A stretch of DNA of 64,000 nt from Parabacteroides goldsteinii DSM 19448 = WAL 12034 (GCF_000969835.1 NZ_KQ033913.1:1765144-1829143); one strand, 5' to 3'; shown: positions 45,508 to 54,358, numbered from the stretch's first letter. Numbers and translations are program-made. Notes: generated from the letters alone by a model not told the origin.

Positions 45508-46211
45508 AGATATTCCTCGTGCCGGCCCTCGCCTTCGCCCTTTGCACGGCATCCGTGGCGCAGGATTATCAAGCGATCTTTGAAAAAGAATGGATAGAAG
45601 CAAAAAAATACACAACCAGGCAAAAGGAGATCTGGGAAGTTGTTTTTTCAGAGTTCGGCCTCCCTGTCGAACTGGCGGCAGCAGTCGTTTTCCCCGAACT
45701 GCTCCGCTACTCCGCCTTGCAGAATCTAATGGAGACAGTAGCCATCAAAGCACTCTACCTGCAAGGCGGAACCCGCGGGGCCGATTTCTCCATCGGACGG
45801 TTCCAGATGAAACCCTCCTTTGCCGAAGCGTTGGAGCACGACTGGATGCAGATCCCGTTACGCCACGAATACGAAATCTATTTCGACCTGGCCGACAACG
45901 TCTACGCCCGCCGCGCCCGCATCCGCCGGTTGGATAACCCTGAATGGCAATGCATCTACCTCGCCCTTTTCCTGAAACTCCTTTACCGGCGTTTCCCCGA
46001 ATTGGCCGAAGAGACAGCAACCGGGCAAGTCCGTTTCTGCGCCACTGCCTATAACGGCTCTTTCCGCGACAGCTACGAAGAGATCCGCCGCCGGGCCGGT
46101 CGCCGCTTCTACCATACCGATTTCATGCCGACCGCCGCAACCGTCTATTATTCATATTCGGACATCGCGGTCAGCTACTATAAAAAAACAAACGGGGATA
46201 GATTCTGGTAG
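45489..46211 (+). CDS. secreted lysozyme-like (SLT-related) protein
   Basis: The 240-residue protein has a signal peptide (IFLVPALAFALCTASVA) and then a helical domain reminiscent of lytic transglycosylases. VVFPELLRYSALQNLMETVA holds a possible catalytic Glu, followed by GGTRGADFSIGRFQMKPSF, corresponding to the GxMQ-type loop, and CATAYNGSF, like the AYN motif of SLT domains. It could cut peptidoglycan in the periplasm. The match is partial, so a non-catalytic relative is possible. It overlaps the preceding gene by 19 bp. Confidence 0.7.
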   Translation: MRLQIIKIFLVPALAFALCTASVAQDYQAIFEKEWIEAKKYTTRQKEIWEVVFSEFGLPVELAAAVVFPELLRYSALQNLMETVAIKALYLQGGTRGADFSIGRFQMKPSFAEALEHDWMQIPLRHEYEIYFDLADNVYARRARIRRLDNPEWQCIYLALFLKLLYRRFPELAEETATGQVRFCATAYNGSFRDSYEEIRRRAGRRFYHTDFMPTAATVYYSYSDIAVSYYKKTNGDRFW

Positions 46212-46290
46212 ACCCGTCGGTGACTTCGGAAACTCCGGAATGCAATTTCCGGGTTTCCGGGGAAACCGATTCCCCGAAAGGTAAAAAGTC

Positions 46291-46405
46291 TCACCCGCGT
46301 GACATCGTCAACCTCACACAGGTGACATCTAAAGACTCACACGGGTGACATCGAGAGCCTCACGCAGGTGAAACCGGAGACCTCACACAGGCAAGACCGG
46401 GAACA
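46291..46405 (+). repeat. five 23-bp imperfect tandem repeats upstream of the HU-like gene
   Basis: Units start at 46291, 46314, 46337, 46360 and 46383. Each has TCACaCaGGTGACATC (16 bp, with some substitutions) followed by a variable 7-bp spacer. The last unit is partial and degenerate. Just upstream (46221-46280) is a CCGGGTTTCCGGGGAAACC-type inverted segment. Nothing is coded here. Confidence 0.8.
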
Positions 46406-46457
46406 ACTGTATAAGAGAATGAAACAACTTATTATTAATAATTTAAAAATAAAAACA

Positions 46458-46949
46458 ATGGCTAAGTACAAATTAATTAAAAGAACGAACCCGCTGAAAA
46501 AGGATGCACCTCCCAAATGGTATGCAACCCCTAATAGCGAATCCCCGCTGTCGGGCAAGGCGATGACACGTGCTGCCACCGCCAACACTACCATGGCTCC
46601 CATCGAGATGGAAGCCTCGTTGGAACTCCTTGCCAAATTTGTGCCCCAACAGCTTCAGCAGGGGCACACAGTGAAAATTCCTGGTTTAGGAACCTTTCGT
46701 ACCACCTTCAAAAGTGACGGTGTGGAAAATATCAACGATTTCCGGGCAAACAGCATGATCAAGAATGCCCGCATCGTCTTCACCCCCTCAAAAGAGCTGC
46801 GCGAAAGCGTGCTCAATGGCCTCACCTTCGAGGATGGAGGCGTGCTGGAAAATGATATCAGCTACGCTTCTCTGGCCGATTATCGCCTGGCGAAGAGCAC
46901 CCCTCCGGAAGGTGGTGGCGGTGGCGAAGACAGACCAGAAATCGAATAA
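46458..46949 (+). CDS. HU-like DNA-binding protein with Gly-rich DRPEIE tail
   Basis: This 163-residue protein resembles the Bacteroidetes HU family. It begins MAKYKLIKRTNPLKKDAPPK, has TRAATANTTMAPIEMEASLE in the dimerisation helices, and HTVKIPGLGTFRTTFKS in the beta-arm region. It ends with a Gly-rich linker and EDRPEIE. HU-like proteins bend DNA and organise the nucleoid. The ATG at 46458 matches the usual MAxYK start; an upstream frame from 46368 extends into the repeats and is not preferred. The tail is shared with the DUF6261 protein at 62992-63798. Confidence 0.87.
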   Translation: MAKYKLIKRTNPLKKDAPPKWYATPNSESPLSGKAMTRAATANTTMAPIEMEASLELLAKFVPQQLQQGHTVKIPGLGTFRTTFKSDGVENINDFRANSMIKNARIVFTPSKELRESVLNGLTFEDGGVLENDISYASLADYRLAKSTPPEGGGGGEDRPEIE

Positions 46950-46989
46950 AACTCAATGTGTTACTTATTAACGGATAAAACGAACAGTT

Positions 46990-47781
46990 ATGAAAACATG
47001 GATACTACTGCTATTTGCTGGGCTGCTGGGAATGACAACGGCAGAAGCACAAATCTCGTTCTACGGCGAGTGGTGCTACAGCAATGGCGAACTCATCAGT
47101 AAGACGTGGGTGTCGCCCAAAGGTTTGCGGTCGGAAAGCGTTGATAAGCAGACAGGCAAAAAGTTCATAACCCTTTGCCTCCTGGACACAAAGAAAGTGT
47201 ATGCGCTATTCGAAGATAAAAAGACCGGTTTTCTGATTAACGACATCACGAAATTTGCCGGAACCAACCAGATGGTAGGGCTCGATCTTGTTAGCAATGA
47301 ACAAAGTCATACGGAATACCTGGGTGAAGAAGAAGTGGACGGGCGCATGTGCAAAAAATATTACAGTTATCGCACAAGCATTAATAACCTGACAGGGGAG
47401 GCACAGACCGAGAATGCAGGCTTGACATGGATTTACGAACCATTGAAGGCATCCAACTATACAGGTTGCATCGCCGAAAAACCCGGTGGTCAGTACGATA
47501 GATTACAAGTGCTGCGCAACATCCGGCAAGGACCGCAACCCGCCCATCTGTTCGAATTGCCTGAAGGTTACAAAATCACCGAAATGCCCAGCGGTGGAAT
47601 GTTGGAACTATTCTCGGGAAAATCGCGCCAGGAGAGCCAAAAAAACTTCGACGATACCCGCGACGCTTTCCAGAAAAAAGCCGAAGAAATAAAATCCATC
47701 AACGAAGGTTCGGACAAGAGCCCGGAAGAAAAGATTAAGGCATTGCTCGAAATGTTCGGTGCCGGACAGAAAAAGAAATAA
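46990..47781 (+). CDS. secreted protein of unknown function
   Basis: This 263-residue protein has a signal peptide (ILLLFAGLLGMTTAEA), followed by a beta-rich domain (residues 21-190) and a C-terminal charged helix (SRQESQKNFDDTRDAFQKKA) ending in QKKK. The layout recalls DUF4412-like periplasmic proteins, but that is not certain. It lies 40 bp after the HU-like gene and 24 bp before the amidohydrolase gene, evidently in one transcript with both. Confidence 0.7.
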   Translation: MKTWILLLFAGLLGMTTAEAQISFYGEWCYSNGELISKTWVSPKGLRSESVDKQTGKKFITLCLLDTKKVYALFEDKKTGFLINDITKFAGTNQMVGLDLVSNEQSHTEYLGEEEVDGRMCKKYYSYRTSINNLTGEAQTENAGLTWIYEPLKASNYTGCIAEKPGGQYDRLQVLRNIRQGPQPAHLFELPEGYKITEMPSGGMLELFSGKSRQESQKNFDDTRDAFQKKAEEIKSINEGSDKSPEEKIKALLEMFGAGQKKK

Positions 47782-47805
47782 ACAACCATAAGAAACAATC
47801 GCTAC

Positions 47806-49251
47806 ATGAAACCAATATACTCCCGCCGGAATTTTCTGAAGGCATGTGGCCTAGCAACAGCCGCACTGTGCTCGGATGCCCTCCGGTCTGCCACGATAAA
47901 AGTAGCAAGTCCGGAAGTGGAGTATGTATTGCGTGGAGGACAAACCTATATCGACGGACGATGGTGTAGCTGCGACATCGGCATAACTCCTAGAGGCAGA
48001 CTGGTAGTGAGCAAGTCTCCTATCCCTTGCCATTATGTGATCAACGTGAGCGGAAGAGTCGTCTCTCCCGGCTTTATCGATATCCTGGCCGACAATTCCG
48101 CTAATCCCGAAAGGACTTTCCTCACATTCGAAAAATACAAACTGGGCGACGGTGTCGCAACAGCCCTGCAAATGCACGGCGGAGCAACACATGCAGGCGA
48201 TTATTACCGTCATTTCAGCCGGGAAAAACACTACGTCAACTGGGGTGTTTCCACTAAAGTAATGAACCTCCGGTATAAATATCCGGTATTGGCAAGTCGC
48301 CTGAAAGCCATCGAAAGCAGCCTGGAAGAAGGCGCACTGGGCATCTCCCACAGCCCGGAATATCACCCGGACACAACCAGGGAAGAGCTCCTGGCCTATG
48401 CCCATCTCGCCCGGAAATACGAACGGCCGCTTTTCCTGCACACACGTTATTCCTGCCGCGATAAAGAATTGCTGGGAGTAGACGAAGCGATCCGGCTGTC
48501 GCACTTGACAGGGTGCAGAGTACATATCGACCACCTCAACTCGACAGGCGGCACCTTCCACATGCCCGAGGCATTGAAACGTATCCGCGAAGCCCGTACC
48601 AGCGGACTGGAAATCACGACATGCGTATACCCCAGTTCCTATTGGGCCACTTATCTCCATTCTTCCCGCTTCACCGAGGGCTGGCAGGAACGTTACCAAA
48701 TAACCTACTCCGACCTCGAAATCGTCGGGACCGGCGAACGGCTGACGGAAGAAAGCTTCAACCGCTACCGCAGCCAAGCCGGCGTACTGGTTGCCGTCCG
48801 CCCCGGTGTCCAGCCGATGGAGACAACTGTCAGGCTGGCCCTCCGGGAAGACTTCTGCGTGATCGGCTCCGACGGCGGCATCGAAAAAGAACGGTGCGCC
48901 AACAACCATCCCCGCGGTGCAAACTGCTTCGCCTCCGCTATCCGTTATGCGCTGGACGAACGTATCCCGCTGGAAAAGATACTCAACAAGATGACTACCC
49001 GCTCCGCCCGGATCATCGGTTTCCCGATGCGCGGACGCGGCGAACTACGAAACGGATACATCGCCGACCTGACGGTATTCAACCCCGAAACGATCCGAGG
49101 ACGGGCAACGAATGCCAACCCCTGCCAATTCTCCGAAGGAATAGAACTGGTCATCGTAAACGGAAAAATCGCTTTCGACAGGCACAGGCCGACCGGAGAA
49201 ATGAATGGTACAGATATCAAATATGAATCGATAACGCAACTTTATTATTAA
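47806..49251 (+). CDS. Tat-exported amidohydrolase-superfamily protein with altered metal motif
   Basis: The 481-residue protein starts with a twin-arginine signal (SRRNFLKACGLATAALCSDA). Its C-terminal two-thirds resemble D-aminoacylase-type amidohydrolases: EEGALGISHSPEYHP, LFLHTRYSC with His212, HIDHLNSTGG with His240 and His243, and IGSDGGIE with the expected Asp. The position that normally carries HxH after PGFID reads PGFIDILADN (88-97), so two metal ligands are missing. It may bind one metal or have lost activity. It sits mid-way in the accessory operon, 24 bp after its neighbour. Confidence 0.8.
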   Translation: MKPIYSRRNFLKACGLATAALCSDALRSATIKVASPEVEYVLRGGQTYIDGRWCSCDIGITPRGRLVVSKSPIPCHYVINVSGRVVSPGFIDILADNSANPERTFLTFEKYKLGDGVATALQMHGGATHAGDYYRHFSREKHYVNWGVSTKVMNLRYKYPVLASRLKAIESSLEEGALGISHSPEYHPDTTREELLAYAHLARKYERPLFLHTRYSCRDKELLGVDEAIRLSHLTGCRVHIDHLNSTGGTFHMPEALKRIREARTSGLEITTCVYPSSYWATYLHSSRFTEGWQERYQITYSDLEIVGTGERLTEESFNRYRSQAGVLVAVRPGVQPMETTVRLALREDFCVIGSDGGIEKERCANNHPRGANCFASAIRYALDERIPLEKILNKMTTRSARIIGFPMRGRGELRNGYIADLTVFNPETIRGRATNANPCQFSEGIELVIVNGKIAFDRHRPTGEMNGTDIKYESITQLYY

Positions 49252-49270
49252 TCACTAACATATCAAGCGT

Positions 49271-49942
49271 ATGAAAACACATCTGAAAACATTACTGCTA
49301 ATCGCCATCTCCCTGATGGCAACTGTGGGGCTGAACGCCCAGGAACCCTTCTTCTTCACTAAGGACGGATTGAAGATCACCCTGGCCGAAAAAGACGGCA
49401 AAGGAAAGATCAACGGTTACAGCCAAAGCACCGTCGTTAGCGTGGAAGGCGAACCCTCTAACTGCACCGTCGTCTACAAAACGATGGTGATGGACAACAA
49501 GAAAAAACCGTTGCTGAACGAAGAGATGGACATGAAAATCTACATCAAAGACGGTGTCGTCACGTTCGACCCGACTTCGCTGGCCGGCAAGCTGATGGAA
49601 GGCATGACTGTGAGCGGCGATAACCTGATACTACCCGCCGACGTTGCTGTGGGCGACGTATTGAAAGATTACACCATCACCGTCAACATCGGTGCCATGA
49701 AAACGACAACCGCTACCTCCGATATCAAAGTGACGGGCGAAGAAACGCTCGATATCGGCGGAACCTCCATCGACTGCCTGATCGTCGAAAGCACCGTCCT
49801 CTCGAAAGTGATCGGCATCAAGCAGCAGATGAAGCAGAAAGTATGGTACGGCCGCGGCATCGGTCCCGTGAAAACGGAAACTTACAACAAGAAAGGCAAG
49901 CTGATGTCCGTACAGGAAATAGTAGAAATAGAAGGCTTTTAA
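49271..49942 (+). CDS. secreted beta-rich protein of unknown function
   Basis: This 223-residue protein has a signal peptide (LLLIAISLMATVGLNA), then a single beta-sandwich domain with regular strand spacing (VVYKTMVMDNKKKPLLNE, TVSGDNLILPADVAVGDVLK), ending VKTETYNKKGKLMSVQE. The pattern resembles TapB/DUF3108-like periplasmic proteins with a characteristic WYGRGIGPVK segment. The ligand is unknown. It starts 19 bp after the amidohydrolase gene and 21 bp before a lipoprotein gene. Confidence 0.7.
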   Translation: MKTHLKTLLLIAISLMATVGLNAQEPFFFTKDGLKITLAEKDGKGKINGYSQSTVVSVEGEPSNCTVVYKTMVMDNKKKPLLNEEMDMKIYIKDGVVTFDPTSLAGKLMEGMTVSGDNLILPADVAVGDVLKDYTITVNIGAMKTTTATSDIKVTGEETLDIGGTSIDCLIVESTVLSKVIGIKQQMKQKVWYGRGIGPVKTETYNKKGKLMSVQEIVEIEGF

Positions 49943-49963
49943 ACCCTAAAAAACAAACGCATC

Positions 49964-50335
49964 ATGAAAAAGACAATCGTAGCACTTATGTGCATTGTAA
50001 GCCTCGTGATAATGACGGCTTGCGGAGGTTCACCCGTTGACAAATCCTTGAAGAAAATCGACACCGCCATCGAAAAGCTGGAAAAAGCAAATAAGAAAGG
50101 CGAGAAACTGAGCAAGGAAGACATGGAACAGATAGGCAAAGACCTGGAAGAACCGCTGAAAGTATTGAATGAAGCACTGGAAAACGACGAAATCGGCGGT
50201 GTAACAAAACTGAAAATCGTCGCCAAGGTGTCGAAGCTGTCCATCCTCGCCATCAGCGCAGGGCTAAAAGATCTCGACCTGAACGAGCTGATGAAGGATG
50301 CCAAGAAAACAGCTCCGGAGGAGAAAAAAGAGTAA
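49964..50335 (+). CDS. small helical lipoprotein
   Basis: This 123-residue protein has a lipoprotein signal peptide with lipobox TAC and the lipidated Cys at about residue 20 (VIMTACGG). The mature part is a charged helix (VDKSLKKIDTAIEKLEKANK onward) ending in a Lys/Glu-rich tail. It resembles small lipoproteins of the DUF6591 kind in Bacteroidales, but I am not certain of the family. It starts 21 bp after the preceding gene and is followed after 19 bp by a zinc-ribbon gene. Confidence 0.75.
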   Translation: MKKTIVALMCIVSLVIMTACGGSPVDKSLKKIDTAIEKLEKANKKGEKLSKEDMEQIGKDLEEPLKVLNEALENDEIGGVTKLKIVAKVSKLSILAISAGLKDLDLNELMKDAKKTAPEEKKE

Positions 50336-50354
50336 CGAACCAAACAACAATAAC

Positions 50355-50855
50355 ATGTCAAACATCATCGACGGAATAGTGAAAGGATTGTCGGGCTTTA
50401 TGCCGCAAGACGATCCGGATGTGAAAATATTCAATGCACAAAGTGAATTGAAAGAACTTGCCGGTAAAGAAGAGAAGGTCTATGCCCGTCTCGGCCGGCA
50501 AGTATATGAAACCGATGGAGGCAAAAGCTATCCGGAGATAAAGACTGAACTCGACCAGCTTGCCGCCAACCGGCAGGCTGCAGAGGAACGCCTGAAAGCT
50601 GCACGCGAAGAAAAGATAGCCCGCGAACGTGCCAAGGAGGAAGAACGTGCCCGTCGCGAAGCCGAAGAAGTCGCCCACAGCTGCCCGAATTGCGGAGCCT
50701 ACAACCCCGAAGGAACCAACTTCTGCCAGGATTGCGGTACACGCCTCGCTCCACCGGCACAAGCTCCTGCCGCCAAACGCTTCTGTTCCAATTGCGGAGC
50801 CGAAGTAGCAGCGGGACACCGTTTCTGTAGCAATTGCGGAACGAATGTCGGTTAA
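50355..50855 (+). CDS. coiled-coil protein with two C-terminal zinc ribbons
   Basis: The 166-residue protein starts MSNIIDGIVKGLSGFMPQDD, continues as a coiled coil rich in Glu, Arg and Ala (residues 50-110), and ends with two CxxC...CxxC ribbons: CPNCGAYNPEGTNFCQDCG and CSNCGAEVAAGHRFCSNCG. Each has the four Cys needed to bind one zinc. No signal peptide is present, so it is cytosolic or membrane-peripheral. The start at 50355 is chosen over an upstream frame from 50298 inside the lipoprotein gene. Three more ribbon proteins follow nearby. Confidence 0.8.
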   Translation: MSNIIDGIVKGLSGFMPQDDPDVKIFNAQSELKELAGKEEKVYARLGRQVYETDGGKSYPEIKTELDQLAANRQAAEERLKAAREEKIARERAKEEERARREAEEVAHSCPNCGAYNPEGTNFCQDCGTRLAPPAQAPAAKRFCSNCGAEVAAGHRFCSNCGTNVG

Positions 50856-50895
50856 ACTTGATCTATCTTTATTTAACAATTAAAAAACAAACAAT

Positions 50896-51462
50896 ATGGC
50901 ATTTTGTACTTTTTGCGGAACACAAGTCCCCGACGACATCAAATTCTGCACCTCGTGCGGAAAACCGATGGGAATAACGGTGAAAGTCCCTACCCAGCCT
51001 GTACAGCCCGTGCAGCAGGTGCAGCCCCAAGCTCCGTCGCCACCGCCCCAACCGCAGCAGGCTCCCTCTGTTTATGCGCAACCGCAGACCGCACCACCGC
51101 CTCAACAGGCTTACACGGTACCACCTGCACAGCCATACGCAGCCCAGCCCTATGCGGCGCAACCGTATGCACCGGCTCCCGACCCGAACGCCCTGCCCCC
51201 GGGCAGCAAGTACGAACCGATCACGACCGGCGGATTTATCGGCATCATGTTGCTGATGATGCTACCCATCGTCAACCTGATCCTGCTCCTTGTATGGGCA
51301 TGCGGCGGTTGCCGGAAAGTGAATAAGACGAACTTCGCCCGTGCCATGCTTATCATCATGCTGATAAGCGCGGTTCTTTCGGGCATCATCTTCCTTATTT
51401 TCGGAAGCATGTTCGGTTCCGGTCTCAGTGACATTACAGATACACTCAAATCGCTCGAATAA
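50896..51462 (+). CDS. zinc-ribbon membrane protein with Pro/Gln-rich linker
   Basis: In this 188-residue protein an N-terminal ribbon (MAFCTFCGTQVPDDIKFCTS, then CGK) leads into a long Pro/Gln/Ala-rich linker (residues 33-95). A C-terminal part has two hydrophobic segments (GGFIGIMLLMMLPIVNLILL and AMLIIMLISAVLSGIIFLIF) separated by CGGCRKVNKTNFA. It is probably an inner-membrane protein with the ribbon in the cytosol. The next gene has the same architecture. Confidence 0.8.
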   Translation: MAFCTFCGTQVPDDIKFCTSCGKPMGITVKVPTQPVQPVQQVQPQAPSPPPQPQQAPSVYAQPQTAPPPQQAYTVPPAQPYAAQPYAAQPYAPAPDPNALPPGSKYEPITTGGFIGIMLLMMLPIVNLILLLVWACGGCRKVNKTNFARAMLIIMLISAVLSGIIFLIFGSMFGSGLSDITDTLKSLE

Positions 51463-51508
51463 ATAACAGTAAGAAACAAAACAACTAAAATTAAAGGAGG
51501 AAATAATT

Positions 51509-52093
51509 ATGGCATTCTGTGGAAAATGTGGACAACAAGTAAACGACGGAGTTAAATTCTGTCCGGCCTGCGGCGCACCGATGGCGGCAGTCGCTCCTAC
51601 TCAGGAAACACCGCCCCAGCCGGCGGCGGCTCCGCAACAACAGTATCAACAGCCCCAACCGGTACAGCAACCACCCCAGGCCCAGCAACCCCAACCGGCT
51701 GCCGGCGATACCTTCTCGAACCTGAACAACACGGCCGACAGCACGGCCCAGTTCGATCCCAGAGACATCGAACAGCACAAAGGCATGTCGATCCTGGCCT
51801 ATTTCGGCCCGCTGGTTCTTATTCCGATATTGGCGGCCAAAGACTCGCCTTTTGCCCGATATCATTCCAACCAGGGTTTGCTGCTTTGCATCGCATGTAT
51901 CATATATGGTATAGCGTACAGCATTCTGAGCGGCGTGATCCTCGCTATCTCATGGCGACTCTATTTTGTGGTGAGCATCATCGGTCTTATCGGTTTCGTA
52001 TTTGCCGTGCTGGCCGTGATCGGAATTCTCAATGCCGTGAACGGTCGAGCCAAAGAGCTCCCGCTTATCGGAAAATACCGCTTATTAAAATAG
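51509..52093 (+). CDS. zinc-ribbon membrane protein with DUF4870-like domain
   Basis: The 194-residue protein starts MAFCGKCGQQVNDGVKFCPA followed by CG, so it carries one four-Cys ribbon. A Pro/Gln-rich linker follows (about 35-75), then a helical membrane domain (MSILAYFGPLVLIPILAAKD, then FARYHSNQGLLLCIACIIYG and further segments) typical of Tic20/DUF4870-like proteins. A strong AAAGGAGG site (51495-51502) lies 6 bp before the start. It is preceded by the parallel ribbon protein and the pair probably arose by duplication. Confidence 0.8.
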   Translation: MAFCGKCGQQVNDGVKFCPACGAPMAAVAPTQETPPQPAAAPQQQYQQPQPVQQPPQAQQPQPAAGDTFSNLNNTADSTAQFDPRDIEQHKGMSILAYFGPLVLIPILAAKDSPFARYHSNQGLLLCIACIIYGIAYSILSGVILAISWRLYFVVSIIGLIGFVFAVLAVIGILNAVNGRAKELPLIGKYRLLK

Positions 52094-52118
52094 TATTCAT
52101 CTCTAATAATTTACTCTT

Positions 52119-53072
52119 ATGAAACAGATTATACTTATGGCAGCTACTGCCCTGTTCGCCTCAACCAACCTGATGGCACAAAACACATCGGTTTCACTGC
52201 GTAGTGCATTCGATCTTCTGGCGTTCCTTACCGCTTCGCCGGACAGCACCATCCATTACGATGAAAACGACAAAAAGAGTACAAAAGAAGAAAACGTATT
52301 CAATGACAAGAACTTCGTCACCCAGACCAATCATTATACCTGGGAGGAAGCGACAAGCAGCTGGAAAACGGCCGGTAAAACCGTCAACACGCTCGACAGT
52401 AAAGGACGTACAACAACGGCTATCGGTTATTCTGCCGACGGAACGGAAACCGACAAGACAGATATGACCTACGAAAATGATCATATTTACCCGAAAATGA
52501 TTACCAGTTTTACCAGGGAAGGCGGTAGCTGGAAACAGGAAGGCATTGTAAATATAACTAACGTAAAGGTCAACTCCGCAGGTATGCCTACTTTACTCGA
52601 ACTCTCAACTACAGCGGAAGGAATGACTTTCAATATGAAAATGGGAATGACTTACGACGGAGATATCAGCATGACCAAAATGTCAACCGATATGATGGGC
52701 TCCTGGGCTGTAATGTCAGAAATGAAAAGCGAAATAGTTGACAAAGGCAACCCGGTAATCTCCAAAAGCTGGGGGAAAACCTATTTCCCAATAGCCACCG
52801 ACTGGCAATACGATGGCAAAGATTACGCCTACTACTCCAGTCACCAACCGGGCAATCCTTCCGGCAACGAAACCATCACTGCCGAAAAACCCGAATGGCG
52901 ACTAAACGGAACCATCCTCGAAGTCCCGGCAGCCGAAAACGGTATCGAGATATTTGCTATCGTCGGACGGCTGGTAAAGAAAAGTTCCACATCTACAATA
53001 GATGTTTCAACACTCTCACCGGGCGTTTATATCGTGAAAACGGATAAAGGTTCCTTCAAGATCAGGTTCTAA
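52119..53072 (+). CDS. secreted protein with T9SS-like C-terminal sorting domain
   Basis: This 317-residue protein has a signal peptide (IILMAATALFASTNLMA), a central beta-repeat region with evenly spaced strands (residues 40-230), and a C-terminal module of about 65 residues ending VDVSTLSPGVYIVKTDKGSF-like sequence (STIDVSTLSPGVYIVKTDKG). That module resembles the type A sorting tail of proteins exported by the type IX secretion system, with the conserved GVYIV stretch. Whether the organism has a T9SS cannot be seen in the window. It starts 25 bp after the ribbon gene. Confidence 0.78.
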   Translation: MKQIILMAATALFASTNLMAQNTSVSLRSAFDLLAFLTASPDSTIHYDENDKKSTKEENVFNDKNFVTQTNHYTWEEATSSWKTAGKTVNTLDSKGRTTTAIGYSADGTETDKTDMTYENDHIYPKMITSFTREGGSWKQEGIVNITNVKVNSAGMPTLLELSTTAEGMTFNMKMGMTYDGDISMTKMSTDMMGSWAVMSEMKSEIVDKGNPVISKSWGKTYFPIATDWQYDGKDYAYYSSHQPGNPSGNETITAEKPEWRLNGTILEVPAAENGIEIFAIVGRLVKKSSTSTIDVSTLSPGVYIVKTDKGSFKIRF

Positions 53073-53090
53073 CATTAATACCTATTGGTT

Positions 53091-54182
53091 ATGACAGCAA
53101 AAGAAGTTTTTTCAAAGACACTGCAATTCGGCTGGATCAAGCTGGGGCTGCGATTGCTCAATATCCTGATAGCCGTCGTTCTGTTCGCCATCATGATGGG
53201 TATCGCCGTCCTGTTCGATAGTGGAGGAGTCGGCGCAATCATGTTCATTATCTGGCTGAGTCTGATCGGGATAGTGAATTTCTTCCTCAACCATTACATC
53301 GGCTATCTGGTGAAAGCCGGGCATGTAGCCGTAATAACGATAGCCTTTCAAACAGGGCAAGTCCCTGCCAACCCGTTTGAAACCGGAAAGACGATGGTGA
53401 AGGAACGCTTCGGTACCTCCAACGTATACTTCGCACTCGACAAACTGGTAGCCGGTTCCGTCAAACAACTGCAACGTACCCTGGGGCGTATCACCGACGG
53501 ACTGCTCGGAGCACTGCCGGGAGCCGATGGCGTAAAAAGCCTCATGAATATGTTTCTGGATATCTCCCTCGGCTACGTCGATGAATGTTGCCTGGGATAT
53601 ACCTTCGCCCATCCGGAACAGAATGCCTATAAATTGGCCGCCGACGGTGTGGTTATCTATTTCAAGAACTGGAAGACACTGTTGAAAGACGCAGCGAAGA
53701 CAACCGGTGTGGTTATCCTTTCATTCGTGGCAGTAACGCTGGTGGCATTCGTCCTCTTCGGCGGGCTGTTCCGTCTATTTGGATGGAGCGGATTTATGGC
53801 TTTCATTATCTCCTTGCTGTTCGCTTATACGGTAAAATATGCTTTTATCGACAGCTGGATACTGGTAAAAATGATGAGCAGCTATATGCAGGTAGCTCCG
53901 ACCACCCAAATCACCTTCGACCTCTACGGCAAGTTGTGCAACCTGTCGAAAAAGTTCAAAGAACTGTTTAACAAAGGCACGAGCGAACCGCAACCGGCTT
54001 ATGCGGGACAAGCGTCCGGCTATGGTGAACAACAATCTCCAGCAGAAATACCACAGGCAGCCGCTCCCTCTTACGATCCGCCTGCCCCCGTTTCAGCCGC
54101 TCCCCGCTTCTGCCCTTCCTGTGGCAAAGCGTTGGAACCAAAAAAAGTCTTCTGTGGTAATTGCGGGACACGGTTCGGATAG
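53091..54182 (+). CDS. polytopic membrane protein with C-terminal zinc ribbon
   Basis: In this 363-residue protein the N-terminal two-thirds hold several hydrophobic segments (ILIAVVLFAIMMGIAVLF, AIMFIIWLSLIGIVNFFL, VVILSFVAVTLVAFVLFGG, FIISLLFAYTVKYAFI). A Pro/Ala/Gln-rich linker (about 300-335) and one ribbon (CPSCGKALEPKKVFCGNCG) end the protein. The ATG at 53091 is taken as the start; TTG at 53085 is less likely. It is the last gene of the accessory run, followed by a strong hairpin at 54214-54265. The ribbon plus linker matches those of the two genes upstream, placed here at the opposite end. Confidence 0.82.
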   Translation: MTAKEVFSKTLQFGWIKLGLRLLNILIAVVLFAIMMGIAVLFDSGGVGAIMFIIWLSLIGIVNFFLNHYIGYLVKAGHVAVITIAFQTGQVPANPFETGKTMVKERFGTSNVYFALDKLVAGSVKQLQRTLGRITDGLLGALPGADGVKSLMNMFLDISLGYVDECCLGYTFAHPEQNAYKLAADGVVIYFKNWKTLLKDAAKTTGVVILSFVAVTLVAFVLFGGLFRLFGWSGFMAFIISLLFAYTVKYAFIDSWILVKMMSSYMQVAPTTQITFDLYGKLCNLSKKFKELFNKGTSEPQPAYAGQASGYGEQQSPAEIPQAAAPSYDPPAPVSAAPRFCPSCGKALEPKKVFCGNCGTRFG

Positions 54183-54213
54183 TAATAAAAAAACTAACTG
54201 ACTTATAGCTATT

Positions 54214-54265
54214 CACAGCAAAAACGACTGGAAGTCCTCTGTTGGCTCCAGTCGTTTTTGCTGTG
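54214..54265 (+). terminator. strong hairpin closing the accessory operon
   Basis: A perfect 19-bp stem (CACAGCAAAAACGACTGGA at 54214-54232, complement at 54247-54265) has a 14-nt loop. The stem's 3' arm contains TTTTTG. It follows the last ribbon gene by 31 bp. Confidence 0.8.
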
Positions 54266-54358
54266 ACAACTTGGCATAAAACATAGAACTATCCATTAAC
54301 AATATCATTTTACAAAGGAAAAAAGTCAAAATTAAAACCCTTTCAATATCCAATATCC

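Noticed and set aside
46291..46405. Possible CRISPR array
   Set aside because: The 16-bp conserved part plus 7-bp variable part is far too short for CRISPR, units are degenerate, and no cas gene is near.
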